This document shows positions 1-7,170 of a stretch of DNA of 15,012 nucleotides, piece by piece. The position numbers were made by a program, and so were the translations under genes. This DNA is from Phycisphaeraceae bacterium (GTDB lineage: Bacteria; Planctomycetota; Phycisphaerae; Phycisphaerales; UBA1924): NCBI GenBank assembly GCA_009827215.1, contig WUAJ01000038.1:1-15012 (forward strand). The letters are read 5' to 3'. The notes beneath the pieces are model-generated. The model was given only the letters and a program-made list of their open reading frames with translations. It had not been told where the DNA came from and searched no databases. The first letter of the stretch is position 1, and each line of letters begins with the position of its first letter.

Positions 1-694
1 CGGCGAAGAGCATCCGTCACCCCAAGCACTCTCAGAAGTGGTGTACGGACTCCCCGAGATTTCACGAGATCAACTGAGTGGTGCCAGCTTGATCTCAGGA
101 GTGGGTTGCAACGCAACCGCGATGACAATCGCATTGCTCCCGCTCGCACGAGCAGGGTTGATCAAGAGATGCATCGCAGATATCAAAGTAGGATCATCCG
201 AAGCCGGCGCCGAGGCCAATGCGGGTTCACATCATCCAGTTCGCGCCCGTACGGCTCGGACTTACAGCGCATTCGGGCATCGACATCTCGCAGAAGTCAA
301 CCAATCACTCGGACAGTTGGATCTCGACGCGACAGTTACAGCGATCGACATGGTCCGCGGCGTGCTTTGCACTGCACACATCGAACCAACTGAGCGACTC
401 GAAACCAAGGATCTCTGGAAGCTTTATCGTGGGACGTACAACAACGAGCCTTTTGTCCGGATCATCGCTGATCGTTCAGGACCGAACCGTTTCCCGGATC
501 CTCGTATTGTTGTTGGATCCAACAATGCGGATGTTGGATTCAGCGTAGATCCAATTTCCGGAAGGATCATCTCGCTGTGCGCCATTGACAACCTTGTCAA
601 AGGAGCCGCAGGTTCAGCTGTCCAATCCATGAATATCGCACTCGGATTCCCAGAAACAGCAGGATTGGGATTCCCAGGACTTCACCCCGCATAA
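1..694 (+). CDS. lysY: LysW-amino-adipate/glutamate semialdehyde-forming reductase LysY, 5' truncated
   Basis: NADPH-dependent reductase of the ArgC/LysY family. It reduces the LysW-bound aminoadipyl (or glutamyl) phosphate to the semialdehyde in the carrier-protein route to lysine or ornithine. The reading frame is open from base 2, so the start and the NADP-binding half lie outside the window; 230 residues remain. The visible part opens with the VYGLPE motif and then GVGCNATA, which carries the catalytic Cys (residue 36 of the visible part). Further on is a run with SSEAGAEA, SHHPVR and GHRHLAEV. GCNATA and SHHP are the LysY form; classical ArgC has an NPGCYPT-like motif instead. The gene ends in TAA and lies 10 bases ahead of lysZ, clearly in one operon. 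Whether the substrate is aminoadipate, glutamate or both cannot be decided from this fragment. Confidence 0.9.
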   Translation, partial: GEEHPSPQALSEVVYGLPEISRDQLSGASLISGVGCNATAMTIALLPLARAGLIKRCIADIKVGSSEAGAEANAGSHHPVRARTARTYSAFGHRHLAEVNQSLGQLDLDATVTAIDMVRGVLCTAHIEPTERLETKDLWKLYRGTYNNEPFVRIIADRSGPNRFPDPRIVVGSNNADVGFSVDPISGRIISLCAIDNLVKGAAGSAVQSMNIALGFPETAGLGFPGLHPA

Positions 695-704
695 AGAGAG
701 CACC

Positions 705-1541
705 ATGAGTACCCAACCACACACCATCGTCATCAAAGTCGGCGGCGGAGAGGGCATTGACCCCACAAACCTCACGCCTGAGATTGCTGAGCTCCATGAA
801 TCCGGAATGCGAGTCATTCTGGTTCACGGCGGATCACATGAAACCAACCAACTCGCTGAGCTACTCGGTCACCCTACGCAGACCATTACCAGTCCGAGCG
901 GACATCAGTCGCGCAGGACTGATCGAGCGACACTCGATATTTTCAAGATGGTGTACTGTGGCAAGGTCAACAAAACCGTTGTCGAGAGCCTCCAGGCTTC
1001 AGGGATTAACGCGATCGGCCTCTCCGGCATCGATGCAGGTATCTGGGTTGGGAAGCGCAAGTCTGCGATCCGATCGGTTGTTGATGGACAGACCATGATT
1101 ATCCGAGATGACCTTACAGGGCGCGTCGAATCGGTGAATGCTGAGTTCTTGTACTCGCTGCTCGATGCCGGACTCGTCCCGGTCCTTACCCCTCCAGCGG
1201 TCACCCCTGAGGGTGTCGCTATCAATGTTGATGCCGATCGTGCTGCGGCGGCAACGGCGCGGGCACTCAATGCCGATGAACTGCTTCTGCTCTCCAATGT
1301 TTCTGGTCTACTCAACGATCCAGATGACACCGATTCAATGATTCATGAAATCGATATCCAATCCATGGATCTCGCACACAACGCCGCGAAGGGTCGCATG
1401 AAGAACAAGGTCCTCGCGGCTCAAGAGGCGCTCGAGGGCGGTGTAGCACATGTCACCATTGGCTCTGCTGGTGGAGATCGTCCAATCGAGCGGGCTCGGA
1501 GCGGAGCAGGAACTCGATTCTCTTTGGAGCCGGTGACATGA
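705..1541 (+). CDS. lysZ: LysW-aminoadipate/glutamate kinase LysZ
   Basis: Amino-acid kinase of the ArgB/LysZ family, 278 residues. It phosphorylates the side-chain carboxylate of LysW-linked alpha-aminoadipate (and/or glutamate) with ATP, the step before LysY. The N-terminus has IKVGGGEGID (nucleotide-binding Lys11 and the glycine loop), then LVHGGSHETNQLAELLGHP and TSPSGHQSRRTDRATLDIF. GGGEGI and GGSHETN are characteristic of LysZ rather than acetylglutamate kinase. The C-terminal half has NVDADRAAAATA and the LLLLSNVSGLL strand typical of the fold, followed by KGRMKNKV near the ATP site. ATG at 705 has an AGAG purine stretch about 5 bases upstream. The TGA stop overlaps the lysK start (ATGA), which indicates translational coupling. 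Lysine versus arginine specificity is inferred only from the LysW-type motifs. Confidence 0.9.
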   Translation: MSTQPHTIVIKVGGGEGIDPTNLTPEIAELHESGMRVILVHGGSHETNQLAELLGHPTQTITSPSGHQSRRTDRATLDIFKMVYCGKVNKTVVESLQASGINAIGLSGIDAGIWVGKRKSAIRSVVDGQTMIIRDDLTGRVESVNAEFLYSLLDAGLVPVLTPPAVTPEGVAINVDADRAAAATARALNADELLLLSNVSGLLNDPDDTDSMIHEIDIQSMDLAHNAAKGRMKNKVLAAQEALEGGVAHVTIGSAGGDRPIERARSGAGTRFSLEPVT

Positions 1542-2653
1542 ATGCCGAAGAACTGAGCAATCCTGACATCCAACTGCTCTACGAGCTGGTCGCGACACCG
1601 AGTATCTCTGGAGATGAACTTAGCGCCTCCAATGTATTTGTACAGCACGCGAAACGAATGGGATTCGAAACGGTCATCGACGAAGTGGGGAACGCAATCG
1701 CAGAGCGTGGTCGGGCAATTAATGAGAATTCCGTACATCTGATGCTGCTTGGTCATATCGATACCGTGCCAGGAGACATCCCATTCAGAATCGAGAATGG
1801 AATCTTGCATGGCAGAGGATCAGTTGATGCGAAGGGACCACTCGCTGCGATGCTCGCCGCGGCATCAGTCGCTGATCTCGCAGACAATGTTCGGGTGAGT
1901 GTCATCGGAGCGGTGGGAGAGGAGGCCGCGGAGTCTATTGGAGCGCGTCACATCGTGAACAAGCATTCACCTTACGCGTGTATCATCGGTGAACCAAGCG
2001 GCTTCGATGGTGTCACTCTCGGATACAAGGGCAGACTACTCTGCGAGGCATCCGTCAACATCTCCAATGCGCACTCGGCTGGCGAAGAACTCTCTGCGCC
2101 TGACTTGCTCATGCAATGGTGGCGTGGAATCACAGATCGAGTTGCAGAGCTAAACTCTGGTCATGATAGTGTATTTGATCAAGTGCAAGCGAGCGTGCTT
2201 AGCATGGATTCTGAATCCGATGGACTCACACAGCGAGCGCATATACGCACTGGATTCCGCTTGCCAATACAGATCCAAGCTGATCAAATGCAGTCTATAT
2301 TGCAGCAGCAAAGCAACGAACAGATCGAACTCGCATTCAGCGGGTCTGAGAATGCACATGCAACGGGTCGCAATGATCCTGTAGTCCGTGCGATCTCAAC
2401 ATCGATCCGTACAATCGGGAGCCGACCTCGGCCAAAGCTCAAGACCGGAACCGCAGATTTGAATGTGGTCGCTCCAGTCTGGGAGTGTCCTATCGCTGCC
2501 TACGGCCCTGGAGATAGTGCTCTGGATCATCGCCCGGATGAACATCTGGTGCTCGAAGAATATTTACAATCAATCACAGTGCTCAAAGGCGCGATCGAGA
2601 CTCTCGCAGAAGAACTGCATGCTCAAAAAACCGAGCAGGCGTGCAGCGCCTAA
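1538..2653 (+). CDS. lysK: LysW-lysine/ornithine hydrolase LysK (M20 peptidase family)
   Basis: Metal-dependent M20 family hydrolase, 371 residues, that releases the finished lysine (or ornithine) from the C-terminal glutamate of the carrier protein LysW. The M20 metal-site residues are visible in order: GHIDTVPG (His73, Asp75), GRGSVDAKGP (Asp97), GEEAAE (Glu128/Glu129), GEPSG (Glu152) and, near the end, YGPGDSALDHRPDEH, where His336 is the likely last ligand. The GYKGRL and NAHSAGEE segments belong to the lid/dimerisation domain of LysK-type enzymes. It follows lysZ with an ATGA overlap. The TAA stop overlaps the TAG stop of speB on the other strand by four bases. An alternative is a related M20 deacylase (ArgE or DapE), but the neighbours lysY and lysZ make LysK much more likely. 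Confidence 0.88.
   Translation: MNAEELSNPDIQLLYELVATPSISGDELSASNVFVQHAKRMGFETVIDEVGNAIAERGRAINENSVHLMLLGHIDTVPGDIPFRIENGILHGRGSVDAKGPLAAMLAAASVADLADNVRVSVIGAVGEEAAESIGARHIVNKHSPYACIIGEPSGFDGVTLGYKGRLLCEASVNISNAHSAGEELSAPDLLMQWWRGITDRVAELNSGHDSVFDQVQASVLSMDSESDGLTQRAHIRTGFRLPIQIQADQMQSILQQQSNEQIELAFSGSENAHATGRNDPVVRAISTSIRTIGSRPRPKLKTGTADLNVVAPVWECPIAAYGPGDSALDHRPDEHLVLEEYLQSITVLKGAIETLAEELHAQKTEQACSA
2621..2651 (-). terminator. possible weak terminator of speA-speB, inside the lysK 3' end
   Basis: Read on the minus strand, the speB stop region starts a small GC-rich stem (arms AGGCG and CGCCT, 5-base loop, plus-strand 2637-2651). It is followed after six bases by a run of six T (2630-2625) and then GAGC, which can also pair with the GCTC just before it. 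The stem is short and the T tract is displaced, so it is at best a weak intrinsic terminator. On the plus strand no T tract follows the stem, so it would not obviously stop lysK transcription. Confidence 0.3.
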
Positions 2654-3519
2654 GTACGCCGAGCAGAGAGAATCTCACTGATCACTCGATAGACCAGCTT
2701 CGCTGCGATGAAGTCCGAGGCATGATGGTTCGGATTCGGGCACAGTTCCACCACATCAAATCCAATGATCGTGCGTTGTTGAGCAACTCGCCGAACAAGC
2801 TCGTTGACGGTAAACCAGTCCAACCCTCCAGGTTCCGGGGTTCCGGTGCTCGGAATGAAGGACGGATCAAAGGCATCGAGATCAATCGTGAGGTAAACAT
2901 GCTCATCGAGCTGTGAGACTACGCGATCCATCCAACTCAGATCGTGCTCACGCGTCCACTGATCCACTTGATGACCAAAATACACACGCTCAGCATCCAT
3001 TCCATCAAGTTCTTCTAGATCGATCGCGCGGATCCCGACCTGCACGATCGAAGCAACCTCGCGAGCTCTTGCCATCACGCATGCATGATTATGAGTCGAT
3101 CCATGGTAAGACTCTCGTGTATCGCCATGAGCATCAACCTGCAAGACAGTGAGCTTGTCGACATGATCAGCCGCGGCTTGAATCGCACCAATCGAAACCG
3201 AATGCTCTCCTCCCAGCACAACAGGGAACTGGTCATTGCTGAGTGCTTTTGAAACTCGCTGCCGAACCAGTGGCGCCAGTTCGATTGGATCTTGGGCGCT
3301 GCAGTTAACAGGGTACTGGGTAAAGATGCCTTGCTCGAAATGCTCAGCGTTAGTCTGTATGTCGTACCACTCTATTTGCGATGACGCATCAATGATCGCT
3401 TGAGGACCCTTGTCAGCGCCTTTCCGATATGTTGAAGTCGCGTCGTAAGGTACTGGGATGACTTGCACATATGACTGTGCTGTACAAAACTGATCCGGGA
3501 TGTCCAGAAATCCGGGCAT
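2650..3519 (-). CDS. speB: agmatinase SpeB (ureohydrolase, Mn-dependent)
   Basis: Ureohydrolase of the arginase/agmatinase family, 289 residues. It hydrolyses agmatine to putrescine and urea at a binuclear manganese site. All six metal ligands are visible: GGEHSVSIG (His106), VDAHGD (Asp129, His131, Asp133) and DLDAFDPSFIPSTG (Asp213, Asp215). GFDVVELCP near the C-terminus is also typical. THNHACVMAR after the second motif corresponds to the substrate-loop SH(A/G) region. The start is ATG at 3519, only 11 bases after the speA stop, with no strong Shine-Dalgarno. Coupling to speA argues for agmatine rather than arginine or guanidinobutyrate as substrate. The stop (TAG) overlaps the lysK stop tail-to-tail. 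Confidence 0.92.
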   Translation of the reverse strand: MPGFLDIPDQFCTAQSYVQVIPVPYDATSTYRKGADKGPQAIIDASSQIEWYDIQTNAEHFEQGIFTQYPVNCSAQDPIELAPLVRQRVSKALSNDQFPVVLGGEHSVSIGAIQAAADHVDKLTVLQVDAHGDTRESYHGSTHNHACVMARAREVASIVQVGIRAIDLEELDGMDAERVYFGHQVDQWTREHDLSWMDRVVSQLDEHVYLTIDLDAFDPSFIPSTGTPEPGGLDWFTVNELVRRVAQQRTIIGFDVVELCPNPNHHASDFIAAKLVYRVISEILSARRT

Positions 3520-3530
3520 GCTCTACGCTT

Positions 3531-5510
3531 TCAGGAAATTTTGTCTTCTGGATTCAGGTAGGTATACCCATTGAGTCCCGATTCGTAGAACTCCGACAGA
3601 ATCCGTGATTCACGAACGGTCATCGCCTTGCGTTTCACCGCTCGCTCGCACTCCTTTTCGAGCGATCTTGCGAGCCGATCTGGTTCAAACTGCACATAGG
3701 AGAGCACTTCGGAGATGGTGTCGCCTTTGACAACTTCACGGATGGACCATTCATCGTCTTCAATCTCAATATGAACCGCGTGCGGATCGCCGAAGAGATT
3801 GTGGAGATCTCCGAGTGTTTCCTGATACGCGCCCACTAGGAATACCCCAAAGTAATACGGCTGATCATCCACAATCTCATGCACATTCAATGTGTGCTCA
3901 GGATGACCAGTATCTGATACAAACAGGTCAATCTTCCCATCAGAATCACAGGTGATATCAGCGAGTACCGCACGCTTGGTGGGTTCCTCGTTGAGTCGAT
4001 GGATTGGCGCGATCGGGAATAACTGGTCGATCGCCCAAGTGTCAGGGAGTGACTGGAAGAGGGAGAAGTTCGCGAAGTATGTTTCGCTCATGAGATCATC
4101 GATCCCAGCAAGAGGTTCGTGAACTTCCTCCATGTCCAAACATGCGGATTGGATCAACGAGCAAACGGTCCAAAACAATCGTTCGACCTCTGCCCGATGC
4201 TCGAGAGAAAGATACCCCAATGAGAATAGCGACATCGCATCCCCTCGTGCTCTGGTAGTGTCGTGGTAAATCTCAGCGAGATTCTGTGAGCCTTCTCTGA
4301 GTGCATTGAGAGCGTGCCTGAGATCGCGTAGTGGCTGTGGGGCACTCGGATTGTCATCGTGAACGACCAAATCAGGATCAATCAGGTCGCTTGGTCCTGT
4401 TGAGCCGAGCACATTGAACACGAGCACCGATGAATACGCAACCATCGCTCGTCCGCATTCTGTCACGACTGTCGGATGGTCGATATCCTTGGCCGTGCAG
4501 ATCGAACCAATACGATAAATCACATCCGAAGCGTACTCCTCAAGCGAGTAGTTCATCGAAGACGCTTGATCGGACGCAGATCCTTGGTAGTCCACTCCCA
4601 ATCCGCCGCCTACATCAAGGTATTTGAGTTTCGCGCCTGTTTCGTGGAGCTGCGTGAACACATGTACGAGCTCAGTGATTGCGGATTTGATCGTGCTGAT
4701 ATCTTGGTGCTGACTCCCCGAGTGGCAGTGCAGGAGTTCAAGGGAGTCCAGCATGTCGTGATCTCTGAGTGTTTGGACCGCGTGGAGAAGTTCAGTGATT
4801 GTCAATCCAAACTTGCTTTTGATCCCCACCGATGTTGCCCATCGTCCAGAGCCGGCTGATGCCAGTTTGACTCTCACACCAATCCTTGGATGAACACCAT
4901 GTTTCTCCGCGAACTTGATGATCAAATCGAGTTCACGAATATTCTCCACTACTGGGATGATTGTTCGTCCAAGCTTGTGAGCGAGGATGACGGCCTCGAT
5001 GTACTGCGCATCCTTGAATCCATTGCAGATGATAAACTGACCCGGAGTATCGGTTGTCATCGCCATCACGGCAAGGAGTTCGGGTTTTGAACCGACTTCC
5101 AGACCATATCCGAGTTGGTGTCCATATCGAGCCACTTCTTCAACAACCTGATGCTGCTGATTCACTTTGATTGGATACGCGGCGACATACCCGCCTTGAT
5201 AGTCGTTCTCTTCAATCGCTTGAGCGAAAGCACTCTTGAGAGTCTGTAGACGGTGATCCACGATATCCGTAAATCGCAATAACACCGGTGTCTGAATGCC
5301 ACGCTCGCTCAAGCCTTCAATAATTTGATGCAGATCAATTCCAACGCGCTCAATGCCCATTGGATGCACATACATGTGCCCATCATCATGGATAGAGAAA
5401 TAGCCCTGTCCCCATGCTTGGGAACGGTAAATCTGCTCCGAATCCGATGCGGTCCAAAACGAGTCCGTAACGGGTAACTTCGATTCGGTATCGGATTGAT
5501 CAGCCTTCAT
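3531..5510 (-). CDS. speA: biosynthetic arginine decarboxylase SpeA
   Basis: PLP-dependent arginine decarboxylase of the alanine-racemase-fold (fold III) family, which makes agmatine from arginine. From ATG at 5510 it has 659 residues, the usual family size. Early residues SQAWGQGYFSI match the conserved family start. YPIKVNQ holds the PLP lysine (Lys115), DVGGGLGVDY (299-308) binds the cofactor phosphate, HCHSGSQ lies at 261-267, and DITCDSDG has the C-terminal catalytic Cys521. The frame is open up to 5681, but the extra 57 residues (rich in Arg/Cys, unlike the family) run into the divergent gene's start. A TACAAT -10-like box on the minus strand (5542-5537) also lies between the two, so I chose 5510; ATG at 5531 is the alternative. 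It forms an operon with speB downstream. Confidence 0.95.
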   Translation of the reverse strand: MKADQSDTESKLPVTDSFWTASDSEQIYRSQAWGQGYFSIHDDGHMYVHPMGIERVGIDLHQIIEGLSERGIQTPVLLRFTDIVDHRLQTLKSAFAQAIEENDYQGGYVAAYPIKVNQQHQVVEEVARYGHQLGYGLEVGSKPELLAVMAMTTDTPGQFIICNGFKDAQYIEAVILAHKLGRTIIPVVENIRELDLIIKFAEKHGVHPRIGVRVKLASAGSGRWATSVGIKSKFGLTITELLHAVQTLRDHDMLDSLELLHCHSGSQHQDISTIKSAITELVHVFTQLHETGAKLKYLDVGGGLGVDYQGSASDQASSMNYSLEEYASDVIYRIGSICTAKDIDHPTVVTECGRAMVAYSSVLVFNVLGSTGPSDLIDPDLVVHDDNPSAPQPLRDLRHALNALREGSQNLAEIYHDTTRARGDAMSLFSLGYLSLEHRAEVERLFWTVCSLIQSACLDMEEVHEPLAGIDDLMSETYFANFSLFQSLPDTWAIDQLFPIAPIHRLNEEPTKRAVLADITCDSDGKIDLFVSDTGHPEHTLNVHEIVDDQPYYFGVFLVGAYQETLGDLHNLFGDPHAVHIEIEDDEWSIREVVKGDTISEVLSYVQFEPDRLARSLEKECERAVKRKAMTVRESRILSEFYESGLNGYTYLNPEDKIS

Positions 5511-5554
5511 GTTGGGCAATGTTTTCGGCATGCCGAATTGTATCGCCGGATCTG

Positions 5555-5572
5555 ATCGTGCGATTACACGAT
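5555..5572. promoter_or_regulatory. perfect palindrome in the speA / DHS-like divergent promoter region
   Basis: Arms ATCGTG and CACGAT flank a 6-base centre (CGATTA), an 18-base perfect inverted repeat. It lies between the divergent starts at 5510 and 5638. On the minus strand a TACAAT -10-like hexamer (5542-5537) places the palindrome across the speA -35 region. On the plus strand TATGAT (5576-5581) lies just downstream, placing it over the spacer of a possible promoter for the DHS-like gene. No good -35 hexamer is seen for either, which would fit activator- or repressor-dependent promoters. The operator role is inferred from position and symmetry only. Confidence 0.45.
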
Positions 5573-5637
5573 GGGTATGATTTTCTTCATAAGCAAATTG
5601 CCATCCGACCCGTCGGGTGCTTGATTGGAGCGAAGCA

Positions 5638-6603
5638 ATGACTATCCGCGCATTTATGGAAGAGCACTTCCGGCACTTCAACGCAGCCGCGGCTCTTGAC
5701 GCCTCAAAGGCATACGAGGCTCACCTCGATCAAGGCGGGAAGATGCTCGTTACCCTTGCCGGAGCGATGAGCACAGCCGAGCTTGGTCGATCTCTCGCTG
5801 AGATGATCCGCAGCGGCAAGATCCACGGGATCTCTTGTACAGGTGCGAACCTGGAGGAGGATGTTTACAACCTCATCGCTCACGATCATTACGAGCGAAT
5901 CCCAAACTACCGTGACTTAACTCCAAGCGATGAGCAAGATCTCTTGGACAGACATCTCAATCGGGTCACCGATACTTGTATCCCTGAAGAAGAGGCGTTC
6001 CGCAAACTGGGGCACCATCTCATTGGTAAATGGAAGCAAGCATCCGAATCAGGTGATCGCAAGTTCCCTCACGAGTTTCTCTATGAGATCCTCAATGAGG
6101 GACTGCTCAAGGCTGAATACCAAACTGATCCAAAGAACTCTTGGTTGCTCGCGGCCGCGGAATGCAACCTCCCAATGGTAGTCCCAGGATGGGAAGACTC
6201 GACCTGTGGGAACATATTCGCTGCAGAAGTTCTGAATGGGACGATCCAAAGCGCGAGTACTGTCAAATCAGGCATCGAGTACATGATGGAGTTCACGAGC
6301 TGGTACAAAAAAGAATCTCAGGGTGCCAGCATCGGTTTCTTCCAGATCGGTGGTGGGATTGCTGGAGATTTCCCGATTTGCGCTGTGCCGTTGATGCGTC
6401 AGGACATGGAGCTCGATGTGCCGCTCTGGGGATACTTCTGTCAAATAAGTGACTCGACGACCAGCTACGGCTCATACTCCGGAGCTGTCCCAAACGAGAA
6501 GATTACATGGGAGAAACTCGCTGTAGACACCCCGAGTTTCATAGTCGAGTCTGACGCGACAATCGTCGCACCCTTGATCTTTGGCTATCTCTTAAACTGG
6601 TAA
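5638..6603 (+). CDS. deoxyhypusine-synthase-like protein, probable polyamine aminobutyl/aminopropyl transferase
   Basis: Member of the deoxyhypusine synthase (DHS) family, 321 residues, NAD-dependent. Eukaryotic and archaeal DHS moves an aminobutyl group from spermidine to a lysine of eIF5A. Bacteria lack eIF5A, and bacterial relatives are thought to make small polyamines such as homospermidine. Visible landmarks are GGKMLVTLAGAMSTAELG (33-50), SCTGANLEEDVYNL (66-79), QIGGGIAGDFP (236-246) and SYSGAVPNEKITWEKL (279-294). Lys293 aligns with the catalytic lysine of DHS. The DHS segment with two histidines after GGG is replaced by AGDFPI, as in other bacterial homologues. ATG at 5638 is chosen because GGAG lies 7 bases upstream; a GTG at 5617 in frame is less likely. 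Its divergence from speA-speB suggests putrescine as substrate. Confidence 0.85.
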   Translation: MTIRAFMEEHFRHFNAAAALDASKAYEAHLDQGGKMLVTLAGAMSTAELGRSLAEMIRSGKIHGISCTGANLEEDVYNLIAHDHYERIPNYRDLTPSDEQDLLDRHLNRVTDTCIPEEEAFRKLGHHLIGKWKQASESGDRKFPHEFLYEILNEGLLKAEYQTDPKNSWLLAAAECNLPMVVPGWEDSTCGNIFAAEVLNGTIQSASTVKSGIEYMMEFTSWYKKESQGASIGFFQIGGGIAGDFPICAVPLMRQDMELDVPLWGYFCQISDSTTSYGSYSGAVPNEKITWEKLAVDTPSFIVESDATIVAPLIFGYLLNW

Positions 6604-6625
6604 TCCTCTGATTCAAGTGGTCCCG

Positions 6626-6631
6626 TATACT
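6626..6631 (+). promoter_or_regulatory. possible -10 hexamer for mntR
   Basis: TATACT matches the sigma70 -10 consensus at five of six positions and lies 28 bases ahead of the chosen mntR start. No convincing -35 hexamer is seen 16-18 bases upstream, and the stop codon of the preceding gene lies there. mntR could instead be read through from the DHS-like gene. Confidence 0.3.
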
Positions 6632-6659
6632 GTTGGAAGTACGCTGTGAAAGGAACCGC

Positions 6660-7070
6660 TTGGCAGATCCCAACCCAAACACACCGGCATTCGAAAGAAC
6701 TCGGCGTGATCACGCGATGGAGATCGCTGAGGATTATGTTGAAGCGGTAGCCGAGTTGATCGAGTCCAACGGTTCCTGCCGCGTTACCGATCTCGCAGAA
6801 TACTTCGGAGTTACGCATGTCACTGTCATTAAGACCGTTCAGCGTCTCGAACGCGATGGGCTCCTTACTACCGAACCGTACAAGCCCGTTGAGCTCACTT
6901 CGGCTGGAAGACAGATGGCTCAGGAGTGCAAAGAGCGCCACGACATCGTGTATCAGTTCCTGATTGCGATCGGCGTTGATGAAGCCGCGGCGGCTGTAGA
7001 TGCCGAGGGGATCGAGCATCATGTCAGTCCGGCAACCCTCGCTGCATTCAAGAAAATAGCCCAGAAATAG
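6660..7070 (+). CDS. mntR: manganese-responsive transcriptional regulator MntR (DtxR family)
   Basis: DtxR/MntR-family repressor, 136 residues. An N-terminal winged helix-turn-helix (about 25-85, including DLAEYFGVTHVTVIKTVQRL) is followed by the metal-binding dimerisation domain, with no C-terminal SH3/FeoA domain. All six MntR metal ligands appear to be present: Asp25 and Glu28 (EDYVE), His94 (ERHDIV), and Glu116, Glu119 and His120 (AEGIEHHVS). Asp at the first position is the manganese-type choice. The frame extends to a TTG at 6633, but TTG at 6660 has AAAGGA about 6 bases upstream and gives a family-typical N-terminus; I therefore chose a TTG start. It precedes the mntABCD transporter on the same strand by 100 bases and very likely controls it. 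Confidence 0.92.
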   Translation: MADPNPNTPAFERTRRDHAMEIAEDYVEAVAELIESNGSCRVTDLAEYFGVTHVTVIKTVQRLERDGLLTTEPYKPVELTSAGRQMAQECKERHDIVYQFLIAIGVDEAAAAVDAEGIEHHVSPATLAAFKKIAQK

Positions 7071-7107
7071 GTACGAAACGCCCGACGAGGTGCATACAGG
7101 TCTTGAT

Positions 7108-7135
7108 TTGACAAAAATGTAACCGATGCTACAAT
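7108..7135 (+). promoter_or_regulatory. near-consensus sigma70 promoter of mntABCD
   Basis: A perfect TTGACA -35 (7108-7113), a 16-base spacer and a TACAAT -10 (7130-7135) predict a transcript start near 7142, about 29 bases ahead of the mntA ATG. This is the strongest promoter in the window, as expected for an operon held in check by a repressor. Confidence 0.8.
7118..7133. promoter_or_regulatory. imperfect dyad over the mntA promoter, candidate MntR operator
   Basis: TGTAAC and GCTACA (one mismatch between the arms) flank a 4-base centre. The dyad covers the spacer and the first half of the -10 box of the mntA promoter, so a bound dimer would block RNA polymerase. Assignment to MntR is inferred from position and neighbouring gene; the sequence does not closely copy an operator I can recall from model bacteria. 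Confidence 0.45.
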
Positions 7136-7170
7136 AGGGATTCTGAATCCAACAATCGTAGAGGTTTCTG

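Noticed and set aside
1..1541. Annotation as classical arginine genes argC and argB
   Set aside because: The motifs GCNATA, SHHPVR, GGGEGID and GGSHETN, plus the coupled M20 hydrolase, are LysW-type; classical ArgC/ArgB motifs are absent.
2913..3152. Open frames antisense to speB, speA, lysZ and others
   Set aside because: They lack ribosome-binding sites and family resemblance, and mirror the codon pattern of the true genes on the opposite strand.
5511..5681. N-terminal extension of SpeA up to 5681
   Set aside because: The extra residues have no family resemblance, the region overlaps the start of the divergent gene, and it contains the likely promoter elements and palindrome.
5638..6603. 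True deoxyhypusine synthase acting on eIF5A
   Set aside because: All other genes are bacterial, bacteria have no eIF5A, and the segment after GGG differs from eukaryotic DHS.
6633..6659. TTG at 6633 as mntR start
   Set aside because: No ribosome-binding site precedes it, while AAAGGA lies inside this stretch at the right distance from TTG 6660; it would also overlap the possible -10 region.
7071..7170. Manganese riboswitch (yybP-ykoY type) ahead of mntA
   Set aside because: The predicted leader after the promoter is only about 29 bases, too short for the riboswitch; the gap holds the promoter and dyad instead.
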